The translations under genes and the position numbers were made by a program. A stretch of 64,000 nucleotides of DNA from assembly GCA_017642855.1 (NCBI GenBank), contig JAEPOO010000001.1, positions 248,001 to 312,000 of the forward strand, read 5' to 3'. The notes beneath the pieces are model-generated. The model was not told the origin of the DNA. It did not search any database and saw nothing but the letters and a program-made list of their open reading frames with translations. The stretch comes from Pseudomonadales bacterium (GTDB lineage Bacteria; Pseudomonadota; Gammaproteobacteria; Pseudomonadales; Azotimanducaceae). Shown in pieces: positions 34,877 to 43,716 of the stretch. Each line of letters starts with the position of its first letter. Within the stretch, counting starts at the first letter, position 1.

Positions 34877-34954
34877 GCCAACTCCTTTTGACAAATCATA
34901 AAATAAAAAAGCATAGTGATCGCATCTGGAAAGTGCCAGAAAAAAGTTGCCGAT

Positions 34955-35317
34955 TTAACGTAAAGCCTCGGAATCTGACTGGCATTCGATGCATCGAGGA
35001 GCGTCTGGGTAGGCATGCAATCTCTCGATAGTGATAGGTTCCTCGCAATCCAGGCAAAACCCGAAACTCCCGTCTTCCAATCTTGCCTTAGCCTGCATTA
35101 CGGATCGCAGACGGTTTTTTGCAACATTTCGGTTGGCGAGAAGAATGCTTTGGTTATGCAGTTCATCCATTCGAGAAAGACGGCCCTGATTGTTTTTCAG
35201 ATTCACTGGCTCGGTGCCCGATTCTGTGGATTCCAACAAAGACTCAATAGCCGCTTTGAGAGCATCCAGAGTTGACGACATTGCCTTCAATTGCTGTTTT
35301 GTCAATTCGTCAGTCAC
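34955..35317 (-). CDS. DksA/TraR-type zinc-finger protein
   Basis: A 120-residue protein with an N-terminal coiled-coil helix (TKQQLKAMSSTLDALKAAIESLLEST) and the C4 zinc finger CLDCEEPITIERLHAYPDAPRCIEC. DksA/TraR relatives bind RNA polymerase through the secondary channel. It is shorter than DksA (about 150 residues) and lacks a clear DxxDxA tip, so it may be a TraR/YbiI-like relative. It starts 6 nt after the aldolase gene and is the last gene of a four-gene minus-strand operon. Confidence 0.8.
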   Translation of the reverse strand: MTDELTKQQLKAMSSTLDALKAAIESLLESTESGTEPVNLKNNQGRLSRMDELHNQSILLANRNVAKNRLRSVMQAKARLEDGSFGFCLDCEEPITIERLHAYPDAPRCIECQSDSEALR

Positions 35318-35323
35318 GAGCGG

Positions 35324-36049
35324 TTAGTCTCGATAAGAAGGGTCGATCCGATCCAGTTTGCGGAGTAGGGCAGGCCAGATGAATTCACCTCGCTCGGCCA
35401 ATTTTACGGTGCTGGTGTCTCCCGCTCGTGCATCGATGATGTCTTGAGACAGATCGTTGATCGCGCTGCCGCCTGATTGAGCGAGAATCTGGTATTGGCA
35501 GGCTTTTTCGAGTCGATACATCGCTTGCCAGACACCACCAGGGTTTGGTCCGCATGCCATAGTGCCGTGATTACGCAGGATCATCGCGTTTTTGTCACCG
35601 AGGTCCCTGACCAGTCTTTCCCTTTCAGCAAGGTTCGTCGCTACCCCTTCGTAGTCATGATACGCAAGATCGGAATAGACGGCGATCGCTGTTTGATTGA
35701 TTGGTCTTAGGCCCTCTTTCTGACAACTGACCGCAACGCCATGATCCGTGTGCAAATGGATGACGTACATGGCGTCCGGGCGATGCATATGAACTGCGCT
35801 GTGAATGGTGAAGCCTGCGTGATTGTAGGTGTGGTCGCTCTCAGTCAATTGGTTCCCATCGATATCGATGGTCAAGAGCTCGCTTGCCCGGATTTCCTCG
35901 AACAACATGCCGTATGGGTTTAATAAGAAACGGTGGTCATCGCCGGGTATTCGGGCAGAAATATGCGTGCCAACCAGATCATCCCAGCCATTCAGTGCAA
36001 CCAGCCGGTAAAGTGCCGCGGTATTGATGCGTGCCTGTTCTTCGCTCAT
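35324..36049 (-). CDS. Class II aldolase/adducin family protein
   Basis: A 241-residue zinc-dependent aldolase-fold protein. The metal histidines are in VIHLHTDHG and the C-terminal RNHGTMACG; THISARIPG and FLLNPYGMLFEEI are the usual N-terminal segments. Relatives include fuculose-phosphate aldolase and adducin-like proteins without known activity; the lack of the exact catalytic glutamate context makes substrate prediction unsafe. It overlaps the YaiI gene by 4 nt (ATGA). Confidence 0.85.
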   Translation of the reverse strand: MSEEQARINTAALYRLVALNGWDDLVGTHISARIPGDDHRFLLNPYGMLFEEIRASELLTIDIDGNQLTESDHTYNHAGFTIHSAVHMHRPDAMYVIHLHTDHGVAVSCQKEGLRPINQTAIAVYSDLAYHDYEGVATNLAERERLVRDLGDKNAMILRNHGTMACGPNPGGVWQAMYRLEKACQYQILAQSGGSAINDLSQDIIDARAGDTSTVKLAERGEFIWPALLRKLDRIDPSYRD

Positions 36050-36498
36050 TGTTTTGCCTTTCTTGCAAGGTATCGATCCAAAGCATTGGCGAAAGCCTGC
36101 TTCTCAGCGTTTCCGAGTGGCGGTGTCCCCCCCGACTGCACGCCCGAGGCGCGCATGGTGTCCATGAAATCTCTCATGTTCAGCCGCTGGCGAATGGTAT
36201 CTTCGGAGTAGGGTTCGCCGCGGGTATTGATTGCTTCGGCTTTCTTTTCCATCACCTCGGCTGCGAGCGGAATGTCGCCGGTGATGACCATGTCTCCCTT
36301 AGCAGTCCGTGCCGCAATCTCGTTGTCTGCGATATCGAAGCCCTTCGGTACCTGTACGAATCGCACATGTGGGGACGGTGGCAGTCTGATATAGCTGTTA
36401 GCAATGAATACGGTCTCAGTTTTTGTCCGATTTGCTGCCTTACAGATGATCTCCCTAATGACACCCGGACATGCATCTGCATCCACCCAGATGGTCAA
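36046..36498 (-). CDS. yaiI: YaiI/YqxD family (UPF0178, DUF188) protein
   Basis: A 150-residue NYN/PIN-like protein of unknown function. The family pattern is clear: MTIWVDADACPGVIREII, VKGFDIADNEIA-like FDIADNEIAARTAKGDMVITGDIPLAAEVM, and a C-terminal GTPPLGNAEKQAFANALDRYL. The acidic residues suggest a nuclease-type metal site. The gene is the second of the SDR-yaiI-aldolase-DksA-like operon and its start directly abuts the SDR stop. Confidence 0.9.
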   Translation of the reverse strand: MTIWVDADACPGVIREIICKAANRTKTETVFIANSYIRLPPSPHVRFVQVPKGFDIADNEIAARTAKGDMVITGDIPLAAEVMEKKAEAINTRGEPYSEDTIRQRLNMRDFMDTMRASGVQSGGTPPLGNAEKQAFANALDRYLARKAKQ

Positions 36499-37224
36499 CT
36501 AGAAAGATTCCTTATGCGTTCGTAAATCCAATTCGTGCGTCCAAGCGTTCCTCGGCTGACGATAAAGATACATGTAGGCTTCAGCGATACCCGTCAACCC
36601 GATCAATCCGTCTTCTCCGGCAGCTTCAACAAACTTTGGGTACGCGGTTTTTACTTTTTCTCCGAGTATTCCGCCGTCGATCACAATGTGTCCCACATGT
36701 ATGCCCTGTGATTGGAACTCTCGGGCGAGACTTTGTGACATGGCTCGAAGACCTGCTTTTGCCGCAGTGAAAGCAGCAAAATTCGGTCGGCCTCTCATGG
36801 AGGCACTGGCGCCTGTAAATATGAGGGTGCCTTCATTGCGCGGCAACATAGCCTGGATGGCGGCCTGGGCAAACAGGAAGCCACCCAGTGTGCAAACACG
36901 CCAGGCTGATTCGAAGTAATCGGCCTTCATCGTGACAAACGTGCCTGGAAAATTGTTACCGGCGTTATAAATGGCGAGATCGAGCGGGCCGATGGATTCG
37001 GCTGCTTTAAGAAGCCTTTGTATGTCATTTTCAAGGGTGACATCAGCGACACAGGCGGTTGCTTGCCCGCCTTCGGCTCTCACGACGTCGCAAACAGCGT
37101 TGAGTGAGCTTTCCGTTCGCCCTGACGCAATGACATGAAGCCCTTCCCTTGCTGCGTGCCGGCAGAGATAGGCACCCGTGCCCTCCAGTGATCCAACTCC
37201 GGCTATGACTGCTGTTTTGGTCAT
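36499..37224 (-). CDS. SDR-family protein lacking the catalytic tyrosine
   Basis: A 241-residue short-chain dehydrogenase fold: cofactor loop TAVIAGVGSLEGTG, DLAIYNAGNN, and the serine strand GTLIFTGASASMRG. The YxxxK motif reads FAAFTAAK, so the tyrosine is phenylalanine while the lysine is kept. The ending AREFQSQGIHVGHIVIDGGI matches a known SDR subgroup with the same change. Activity as a normal ketone reductase is therefore doubtful. First gene of a four-gene operon. Confidence 0.85.
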   Translation of the reverse strand: MTKTAVIAGVGSLEGTGAYLCRHAAREGLHVIASGRTESSLNAVCDVVRAEGGQATACVADVTLENDIQRLLKAAESIGPLDLAIYNAGNNFPGTFVTMKADYFESAWRVCTLGGFLFAQAAIQAMLPRNEGTLIFTGASASMRGRPNFAAFTAAKAGLRAMSQSLAREFQSQGIHVGHIVIDGGILGEKVKTAYPKFVEAAGEDGLIGLTGIAEAYMYLYRQPRNAWTHELDLRTHKESF

Positions 37225-37269
37225 CTAAGATACTCGTCATTATTTTAGATGGGACCTATCATAGCCTGC

Positions 37270-37365
37270 ATGCCAAAGATCATGCACATCGAACCGTTGA
37301 TTCAGGACACTGGAACGTTGGTTGGCGGCGTAGATCTGAAGCAGCATTCGTGGAACAAAGGGTGA
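37270..37365 (+). pseudogene. Possible TauD/TfdA dioxygenase N-terminal remnant
   Basis: A 31-codon frame reads MPKIMHIEPLIQDTGTLVGG then VDLKQHSW before a stop. The order I-x-P-L-x-x-x-x-G-T/A-x-V/I-x-G-V-D-L is the N-terminal pattern of the TauD/TfdA taurine dioxygenase family. The following bases in all frames do not continue the family, so it looks like a deletion relic in the 243-bp gap between the SDR and the PhzF gene. Evidence is short and the call tentative. Confidence 0.35.
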
Positions 37366-37467
37366 GTGCTTGAGCCCCTGACGTACCCTGAAACTCTTGG
37401 CGGAATCCCAGTCACTGGATCCGGTGACAAACCCTTTCCTTCAAGATAAGCCATTTTTCGAGGTCAG

Positions 37468-38319
37468 ATGATGAGTAGACACTATTTTATAACTGACGTA
37501 TTTGCAGAAGGACCCTATTCTGGGAATCAGTTAGCGACTTTGCCGGACGCTGCAGATCTTTCTGGGGAGGAAATGCAAAAGATAGCGCGGGCATTCAACT
37601 TTGCTGAGACGACCTTCATTACCGGCGGTTCTGTTGAAGATGGATTTGATGTACGGATTTTTACACCAACCGAGGAACTGCCTTTCGCGGGGCACCCAAC
37701 TCTGGGAACCAGTTATGTGATAAGAAATCATTTGCTTGAATCGAACAGTAAAACCGTGACGCTCAACCTGGGTATCGGTCCTATTTCCGTCAGTTTTGCA
37801 GAGGATGGCGTGTTATGGATGGCTCAGAACGAGCCTGAGTTTGGAGAAATCGTATCTCATGATCGTGCCGCCCTGACCCTTGGATTGGACGTCTCAGATC
37901 TGGATGCAAATTTTCCCTGTCAGATGGTTTCCACCGGTCTCGAGTTTCTGCTGATACCGCTTCGCAGCTATGAGGCGCTTAAAAGATCTTACGCCGGACC
38001 TAATGATGTTTCGCGAACCGTGTTCACGTTCTGTGAGGGTGGTTATACACACAGTCAAGGAATCCAGGCAAGGATGTTTGCGACGGAACTTGGTGTCTCG
38101 GAAGATCCAGCCACAGGTAGCGCTAATGGTTGTCTGGCGGCCTATCTCGCTGAGCATGCGTACCTGGGCGATCACGTCGTAGACACTTGCGTAGGGCAGG
38201 GTTACGAAATAGCTCGTCCATCACAACTTTACCTCAGAAGCGAGAAGCGTTCATCCGGGTACAATATCCAGGTCGGTGGTCGGGTCAATCTCGTTGCTGT
38301 AGGTCAGTGGCTGGTATGA
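37468..38319 (+). CDS. PhzF-family isomerase/epimerase
   Basis: A 283-residue protein of the PhzF/diaminopimelate epimerase-like fold. Conserved: FITDVFAEGPYSGNQLATL, the catalytic glutamate in FNFAETTFI, LPFAGHPTLGTSYV and EDPATGSANGCLAAYL. PhzF itself isomerises a phenazine precursor, but most family members have no known substrate and no phenazine genes are present here. The stop overlaps the start of the GNAT gene (ATGA), so the two form an operon. Confidence 0.88.
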   Translation: MMSRHYFITDVFAEGPYSGNQLATLPDAADLSGEEMQKIARAFNFAETTFITGGSVEDGFDVRIFTPTEELPFAGHPTLGTSYVIRNHLLESNSKTVTLNLGIGPISVSFAEDGVLWMAQNEPEFGEIVSHDRAALTLGLDVSDLDANFPCQMVSTGLEFLLIPLRSYEALKRSYAGPNDVSRTVFTFCEGGYTHSQGIQARMFATELGVSEDPATGSANGCLAAYLAEHAYLGDHVVDTCVGQGYEIARPSQLYLRSEKRSSGYNIQVGGRVNLVAVGQWLV

Positions 38320-38807
38320 GTGGTCGGAATTTAACGATTCGGCCGACAACTTCAGATGACGGTGACTATGTCGCTTCGATCGCATTAGAGTATTTCGGCT
38401 CAACGCAGGTTGTTTCCAGAGAGAGAATGCATCAGATAGAAACCCTGTCGGGATTCATTGCTGAGTCAGGTAACGAGCGGGTGGGACTTATCCAGTTTGA
38501 CGTGCACAACCATGAGCTGGAGGTTGTCACCCTGGTTTCCCGGTTGCAGGCTGCCGGTGTTGGTCGGCGTTTACTTGAGCAGACAGTTGATCATGCGCGA
38601 CAGCAAGGGAATCTAAGTCGCTGTTGGTTAATCACAACAAATAATAATCATAATGCGATCAACTTTTATCGGCATGTGGGGTGGAGGCTTAAAGCCACAC
38701 ATTATGGTGCGGTAAATGAAGCACGAAAATTAAAACCTGAGATTCCGCTTCAAGACGACCGTGGCATTCCAATTAAGGATGAGCTGGAATTCGAGCACCT
38801 GCTCTAA
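38316..38807 (+). CDS. GNAT-family N-acetyltransferase
   Basis: A 163-residue acetyltransferase. The opening NLTIRPTTSDDGDYVASIAL and the acetyl-CoA loop RLQAAGVGRRLLEQTVDHARQ (Q/R-x-x-G-x-G/A) followed by NHNAINFYRHVGWRL are typical GNAT. Start ATG at 38316 within the PhzF stop. It ends 2 nt before the stop of the convergent long scaffold gene. The substrate is unknown. Confidence 0.85.
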   Translation: MSGRNLTIRPTTSDDGDYVASIALEYFGSTQVVSRERMHQIETLSGFIAESGNERVGLIQFDVHNHELEVVTLVSRLQAAGVGRRLLEQTVDHARQQGNLSRCWLITTNNNHNAINFYRHVGWRLKATHYGAVNEARKLKPEIPLQDDRGIPIKDELEFEHLL

Positions 38808-38809
38808 AG

Positions 38810-41800
38810 TCAGGTTTCGTTTTCCTCGATGATAATTTCAATTTTGGCGTAGATGTCGATGAATACTTTCAACTGTTCAGCGATCGCAGCTTCATCGCCA
38901 CCGTCGATGACCGCCTGCAACTGGTTGGCAGCTTCCACGACTTCGACGAATTTGATCTTGGTGCCATACCTGTTGATCCACTTGCACAGCTGCGTCATCT
39001 GCCGCGTATTGTCAGAGCTGGCAGCGACTTCAAGTTCGAGCAGCTTGGAACCCAGCTGAGAGACAAAGTTTTCGTAAATCACCGCGTTCTTCGCATGAGC
39101 TGGCACGACATACTGAATGGGTGCGTCGGGCGATCCACTCTGTTTGATCTCGATACGCTCTGTCATGTTTCGAAGCTCTGACAGGTGCGTGATGATTTGA
39201 CTGAACTTTTCACGACGTAACTGCAATTCGATGGAATCAATGGGTTTAATAAGAACCTGGAAGCCCAGAGTGTTGGCTTCACCTCGAACCCAGTTACAGG
39301 AAACCACGAGTTGAAGATAGTCTCGACTTGCCAGTGCCTTCTCCATCTCGTCAATGTGGTGTGAAAGCTGCTTTACGAATCGCTCGATCATGGAATGCAG
39401 GACAGGATTGTTGATCGGACGAGCGGAGCGAATCGGCTTGTCGTCGAACTGGATTTCGTATTCGAAGTCTTCTTCCTCGTCATCTTCCGATTCTTCAGAC
39501 GCCTCTGTGAAAGAGAACTGTTCTTCGGAGGACGCTTCTTTAACTGGTTCCTCAGCTGGTGGTTCCCCGGTTGGTGCGAGTTGGAGGTTTTCAACCTGTT
39601 CTTCGAGTTCTTCGATTACCAGAGAGAGTGGTTCTTCTGCAGGAGGTTCCTCCTTAACTTCAGTGTCATCTCCGAAATCGTCCAGAGAGAAGTCGGCGTC
39701 ATCATCAATCTCGTAGTCAGCGATTCCCGACTTGGTCGTGGCCTCTTGATCCTCCTCGTCCTCTTCCCCAAGCATGAGCACCGGTGCCTCGTGCTCATCT
39801 ATCTCCGCTGAAGGCGCTTCGATTTCCGCTGAAGGCGCTTCGATTTCCGCTGAAGGCTCTTCGATTTCCGCTGAAGGCTCTTCGATTTCCGCTGAAGGCT
39901 CTTCGATTTCCGCTGAAGGCTCTTCGATTTCCGCTGAAGGCTCCAGCTCTATCTCAGGAACCAGCCTGAGGGAAGGCGCCTCTGCTTCAGCTTGAGGCAC
40001 TTCTGCAACTTCAGCTGAGGGCTCTTTCACCATCTCTGGCTCGGGTCGTGCTTCGAGTTCTCCGACCTGGGATTCCAGTTTTTTGATCTTGGCTTTCAGG
40101 TGCTGCGTTACCTTGCGTGCTGCTTCACCCAGCTTATTGGCACCTTCCGCGTCAGACAACGCCTGCTCTAGCAGGACAGTCTGGTGTTGGCCGAATGCTT
40201 CTGCACGGTCCGCCTGTGCTTTCAGCGTTTTATGCCTGGCTTCCATCTCTTGAAGCCGTGTTTCCATCTCGTTGAGGGTTTCCTGTGACTGGTTTTCGAG
40301 TTTGGCTCTTTCCTTCGACAGATGTTTGGCATCACTTTTCACGAGGTTCAATTCATCGAGAAGTTCCTCGATTTGTTTTCCGGCGGAGGCTTCCGCGTTG
40401 TTCCTGCGATTGAGTTCGTTTTCGAGATTTGCTCGAGCGACGTTCAGTTCAGACCTGAGCGATTCCACTTCATTGTCAAGCACGCTGTCCTGCGCGGCTT
40501 CCATCTGTTCCTGAAGTTGTGATTCGGTTTCGCTGAGTCTGCTGGTCAGTTGCTCGATTTTGCTGTTGGCCTCTGCGATTTTTGTCTCGTTGGACTCAAG
40601 ATCGTATTGACGCTGCGATTCAGCTTCCGCCAGTTTTTGTTCCAAACTGGAGACCTGTTCCTTGGCGTTACTCTCAGCCCGACTTCTAGCCAGCTTTTCT
40701 TTCTCTATGGCTTGCGTTGCAGCATCAAGTTCCACCTGCAGATCGTCAACTTTTTCCTGCGCGCCGGCCGACGCCTTTTCCAGGCTTTTCGCTTTGTCTT
40801 CGAGCTCAGTGCGGGCCAACGTCAGTGCTTGGGTAGTCTCTTCGAGCTGGCTTCGCAGCGAAGATCTATCACTCGTTGCCTGCTCTGCAAGTTCCCTGGC
40901 GCCGTTCAGCTGCTGCAGTAAATCTTTAACCTGGCTGCGAGCATTTTCCTCTGCGCTCGTTCGCGCTTCTGTTTCTCCAGCCAGTTCTTGTTCTGCTTCG
41001 GTCAGATGCTCCCGCAGCACCTGCAATGCCTTCTTGGACTCGGAATCCATAGCGGATTGCATGCTGGTCAATTGTTCTTCCAGCTGCTCAACTTGTGCAC
41101 GAGCAGATTCTTCTCTTGCGCGAAGTGTTTTCCCTTCCTGATCAATCCGCGCCTGTTCGCGTTCGAGTGTCGTCTCCAGTTCTCTGACCCGAGCCTGAGC
41201 TTCTGCTTCCTTTGCGTCTCGCGCATTGACTTGCTCTTTCAGTTCGCGCTTGGTGGAAGCAAGTTCCTGGTTAACTGACGTCAGTTGAGTGTTGAGTGCC
41301 TGCAATTGCTGTTGGACTTCTTCTTTCTGCTGCTGTGCCGTCGTCAGCTCGCTGGATTGTGCGTCGCGCGCTTTTTCCAGTTCGCCGCGCAATTCAGCGA
41401 TCGCGTTTTCTGAATTCTGCAGGTTTTCCGCGGCTTCCGATCGGGCGCGATCAATTTCAGCTTGCGCTTGTTCTATCTGTGATCTGGCATCAGCGGCTTC
41501 TGCTTTGGCCAGTTCCTCCCCAGCAACAAGATCATCAATCGTTCGACCTGCCGGCAGGCTTGTGCGCGCGGAGGGTGCCACGGTCGCCGGTAGTCGGACC
41601 TGTATCAGCGCTTCGCCTTTGTCCATTTCGGTATCAATGCGGCCACCGAGGACTGCGGCGAGTCGGTTGGCCACGCCGAATCGGATGCGTTCAGCCATCG
41701 ATACAGCGTCGTTGGATTTTGCAGGATTTGTTATGGCGTTAAGTTCTTCCCTGGCTTCTTTACTGTCTGGGTGGTAGCGGATTTCTGTATTCAGTTGTCC

Positions 41801-43165
41801 ACTATCCAGGAATTGGTGAATGTCGATGACCCCTGAGGGCGTTTTCTCGATAGCGTTCTGGATGAAGATCGACAGGATGCGATTCAGTTTGGTCGCATCC
41901 ATCAGCAGCATGGTGGGGAGTCCATCTGAAGGGCTGGACTTAAGTGCCGCTGTGCCCTTTGGGTTTTCCAGTGAAAGCCTGTCGATGAGATTGTCGATTA
42001 ACGAGCGAACGTCAAACGCAAAGGTGTTAAGGGCTTCTGTCTTCTCTTCGAGCCGAGTTAACAACAAAAGATCATGAATGAGTTCAGTGATCCGAGTGTC
42101 TTCTGTGCCGAGAATCGCGAGACTGCGTGAGCTGCCATGTCTGCCCTCAAGTATGGCTTCGGCATAGTCGTAGAAGGCTTCCGGGTCCGCCCCCACATTG
42201 ATCTCTCTGATCTGTGTGGCGTCTTCTGTACTGACCGGTTTTGGTTCTTCCTGCGGTTTGGCGGCTGGTGCTTTCGCGACTTCCGCTTCCTCACCAGCTC
42301 GTCGTTGCAGGTAGTAGTAGGTGAGGGCACCGGCAATGATCAGGAAGATGCCAGCGAACAGGAACCATAGCCAGCTGGCATCCTCGGATTGAGTGGGCTG
42401 TGTTCTCACAACGGCAGGCTTGGCTGGTTTAGCGGGTTCTGTGTTCGGTTCGTCGATGACCTCGGTTTCTGTTTCTGCTGATTGACCTGCAGGCTCTGTC
42501 ACTTCAGCTGAAGGCTTTTCTATTTGAGCTGAAGGCCTTTTTGTTTGAGCTGAAGGCTTTTCTGTTTGAGCTGAAGGCCTTTCTGTTTGAGCTGAAGGCC
42601 TTTTTGTTTGAGCTGAAGGCTCTGACCGATCCAGCAGTTCTCCGGTCAGTACACGTTCGAGCTCATCGATCGTCAGTGCATCCCGAATGACCACGGCTCG
42701 AGTGCCGAGTGTGCGGAAACGTTCGATGACCGAGAAAGAAAATCCTCGTCGATTCAGACCGTCAGCGCGAGATTGGGCAGATTCTCGAGTGCCAAACACG
42801 CCTGCACTGATTCGGTTCTCATAGTCGCCTCGTGCGACGAACAGGTAATCTTTGACGCCCGCATCAGCGAGGCTTCGAAGGTCACCAGCTGCAGCTGGTT
42901 TACTCGGGTAGGTTCCGGTGACAACGATGAAACCAAGTGACCGTCGGTAGCTCGAGTCCTCGACTCGGTAGTCGATGAAATTGTTGTCGAGCAGATCCTG
43001 CACTTCACGAAGCGCCTGCTCCGATTCGATGGGTGTTATGTTAAGTGCGCCATCGGCCTGGATGACGTTGTAATCTGCCCTGGCAAAGGAACAAAAGAGA
43101 ATCAGCGCGAAAAGGCTGATAATCCTTCGCGGACTCGATAATGTTAGCGTCCCCACGTGGTTCAT
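38810..43165 (-). CDS. Large SPOR-like / coiled-coil / HPt-like membrane scaffold protein
   Basis: A 1451-residue protein that I do not recognise as a named family. Order: signal peptide (1-30), periplasmic SPOR-like region with two repeats (50-165), an array of PSAQ heptapeptides (about 180-225), a proline-rich linker, a transmembrane helix (about 265-287, WLWFLFAGIFLIIAGAL), then in the cytosol a histidine-kinase-like part without a phospho-histidine box (LIHDLLLLTRLEEKTE, NRILSIFIQNAIEKT; about 345-545), a coiled coil (about 560-1045), a second array of PSAEI heptapeptides (1075-1122), a very acidic linker, and two HPt-like helical domains (about 1255-1335 and 1355-1445) lacking the histidine (SCNWVRGEANTLGF). 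The layout recalls polar hub proteins such as FimV; a role in cell-envelope or pole organisation is inferred. Confidence 0.75.
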   Translation of the reverse strand: MNHVGTLTLSSPRRIISLFALILFCSFARADYNVIQADGALNITPIESEQALREVQDLLDNNFIDYRVEDSSYRRSLGFIVVTGTYPSKPAAAGDLRSLADAGVKDYLFVARGDYENRISAGVFGTRESAQSRADGLNRRGFSFSVIERFRTLGTRAVVIRDALTIDELERVLTGELLDRSEPSAQTKRPSAQTERPSAQTEKPSAQTKRPSAQIEKPSAEVTEPAGQSAETETEVIDEPNTEPAKPAKPAVVRTQPTQSEDASWLWFLFAGIFLIIAGALTYYYLQRRAGEEAEVAKAPAAKPQEEPKPVSTEDATQIREINVGADPEAFYDYAEAILEGRHGSSRSLAILGTEDTRITELIHDLLLLTRLEEKTEALNTFAFDVRSLIDNLIDRLSLENPKGTAALKSSPSDGLPTMLLMDATKLNRILSIFIQNAIEKTPSGVIDIHQFLDSGQLNTEIRYHPDSKEAREELNAITNPAKSNDAVSMAERIRFGVANRLAAVLGGRIDTEMDKGEALIQVRLPATVAPSARTSLPAGRTIDDLVAGEELAKAEAADARSQIEQAQAEIDRARSEAAENLQNSENAIAELRGELEKARDAQSSELTTAQQQKEEVQQQLQALNTQLTSVNQELASTKRELKEQVNARDAKEAEAQARVRELETTLEREQARIDQEGKTLRAREESARAQVEQLEEQLTSMQSAMDSESKKALQVLREHLTEAEQELAGETEARTSAEENARSQVKDLLQQLNGARELAEQATSDRSSLRSQLEETTQALTLARTELEDKAKSLEKASAGAQEKVDDLQVELDAATQAIEKEKLARSRAESNAKEQVSSLEQKLAEAESQRQYDLESNETKIAEANSKIEQLTSRLSETESQLQEQMEAAQDSVLDNEVESLRSELNVARANLENELNRRNNAEASAGKQIEELLDELNLVKSDAKHLSKERAKLENQSQETLNEMETRLQEMEARHKTLKAQADRAEAFGQHQTVLLEQALSDAEGANKLGEAARKVTQHLKAKIKKLESQVGELEARPEPEMVKEPSAEVAEVPQAEAEAPSLRLVPEIELEPSAEIEEPSAEIEEPSAEIEEPSAEIEEPSAEIEAPSAEIEAPSAEIDEHEAPVLMLGEEDEEDQEATTKSGIADYEIDDDADFSLDDFGDDTEVKEEPPAEEPLSLVIEELEEQVENLQLAPTGEPPAEEPVKEASSEEQFSFTEASEESEDDEEEDFEYEIQFDDKPIRSARPINNPVLHSMIERFVKQLSHHIDEMEKALASRDYLQLVVSCNWVRGEANTLGFQVLIKPIDSIELQLRREKFSQIITHLSELRNMTERIEIKQSGSPDAPIQYVVPAHAKNAVIYENFVSQLGSKLLELEVAASSDNTRQMTQLCKWINRYGTKIKFVEVVEAANQLQAVIDGGDEAAIAEQLKVFIDIYAKIEIIIEENET
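39798..39944 (-). repeat. 21-bp tandem repeat encoding PSAEI heptapeptides
   Basis: Seven to eight near-identical 21-bp units inside the scaffold gene, each coding for E-E/A-P-S-A-E-I. The units differ at few bases, so they have expanded recently and may vary in number between strains. It is coding and not a CRISPR array. Confidence 0.9.
42501..42624 (-). repeat. 21-bp tandem repeat encoding PSAQ/PSAE heptapeptides
   Basis: Six units in the periplasmic part of the same protein, each coding for x-x-P-S-A-Q/E-T/I/V with alternating KR, ER and EK. The unit core AGCTGAAGG (minus-strand CCTTCAGCT) is shared with the other array near the 3' end. Confidence 0.85.
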
Positions 43166-43286
43166 GGACCCAGTATTGGCTCTGGTTCAGGTCGACAGGA
43201 TAGCTTACCTGTCCCTTTTAATCGACTCAATTCAGGTGGTTACGAGACAATGTTGAAAGGTTTGATGAAGTTATTGAGGAGTTTTG

Positions 43287-43715
43287 ATGTCCCTGAATGA
43301 TCCAATCTCAATGGTTCCGGCCTTTGGCGAAGCCATTGGTATGAGCGTGGACAGCGTTGACGGTTCGCGCCTGACGGTGAAAGTGCCTTACGCGGAACAT
43401 CTTGTGGGTGATCCCGACACTGGAGTGATTCATGGGGGCGTGATCACGGCGGCGCTCGACAACGCCTCTGGCTGGGCGATTCGACTGAGCGAAGATTGGG
43501 AAGAGGGCAAGAGCATGGCCACTCTGGATCTGCGCATTGACTACATGAAACCGGCGACGCCACACATTGATCTGTTGATTACTGCCGAGTGTTTTAAAGA
43601 GACCAAGACCATTGCCTTTGTCAGGGCGACGGCGTACCACGACTCGCCGGATGATCCGGTAGCGACCTCGATTGCAGCCTTTATGAAAGGCACACCAAAC
43701 GAACCGAGGGCGTGA
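43287..43715 (+). CDS. PaaI-type hotdog thioesterase
   Basis: A 142-residue hotdog-fold acyl-CoA thioesterase. Key segments: GVIHGGVITAALDNASGWA, with the G-x-I/V-H-G-G-V site that binds the thioester, and MATLDLRIDYMKPA. Start ATG at 43287 with AGGAG 5 nt before it. It is followed one base later by a second thioesterase gene. The pair lies upstream of a thiolase, which fits fatty acid or aromatic acid degradation. Confidence 0.85.
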   Translation: MSLNDPISMVPAFGEAIGMSVDSVDGSRLTVKVPYAEHLVGDPDTGVIHGGVITAALDNASGWAIRLSEDWEEGKSMATLDLRIDYMKPATPHIDLLITAECFKETKTIAFVRATAYHDSPDDPVATSIAAFMKGTPNEPRA

Positions 43716-43716
43716 C

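Noticed and set aside
37363..37365. TGA in the TauD-like fragment as a second selenocysteine codon
   Set aside because: The sequence after the TGA does not continue the TauD family and a normal stop follows soon; no hairpin seen.
39798..39944. Tandem repeats as a CRISPR array
   Set aside because: The 21-bp units are contiguous without spacers and keep the reading frame of the scaffold protein.
39395..41777. Several long plus-strand frames opposite the scaffold gene
   Set aside because: They are serine- or phenylalanine-rich by-products of the glutamate/alanine-rich coiled-coil coding strand.
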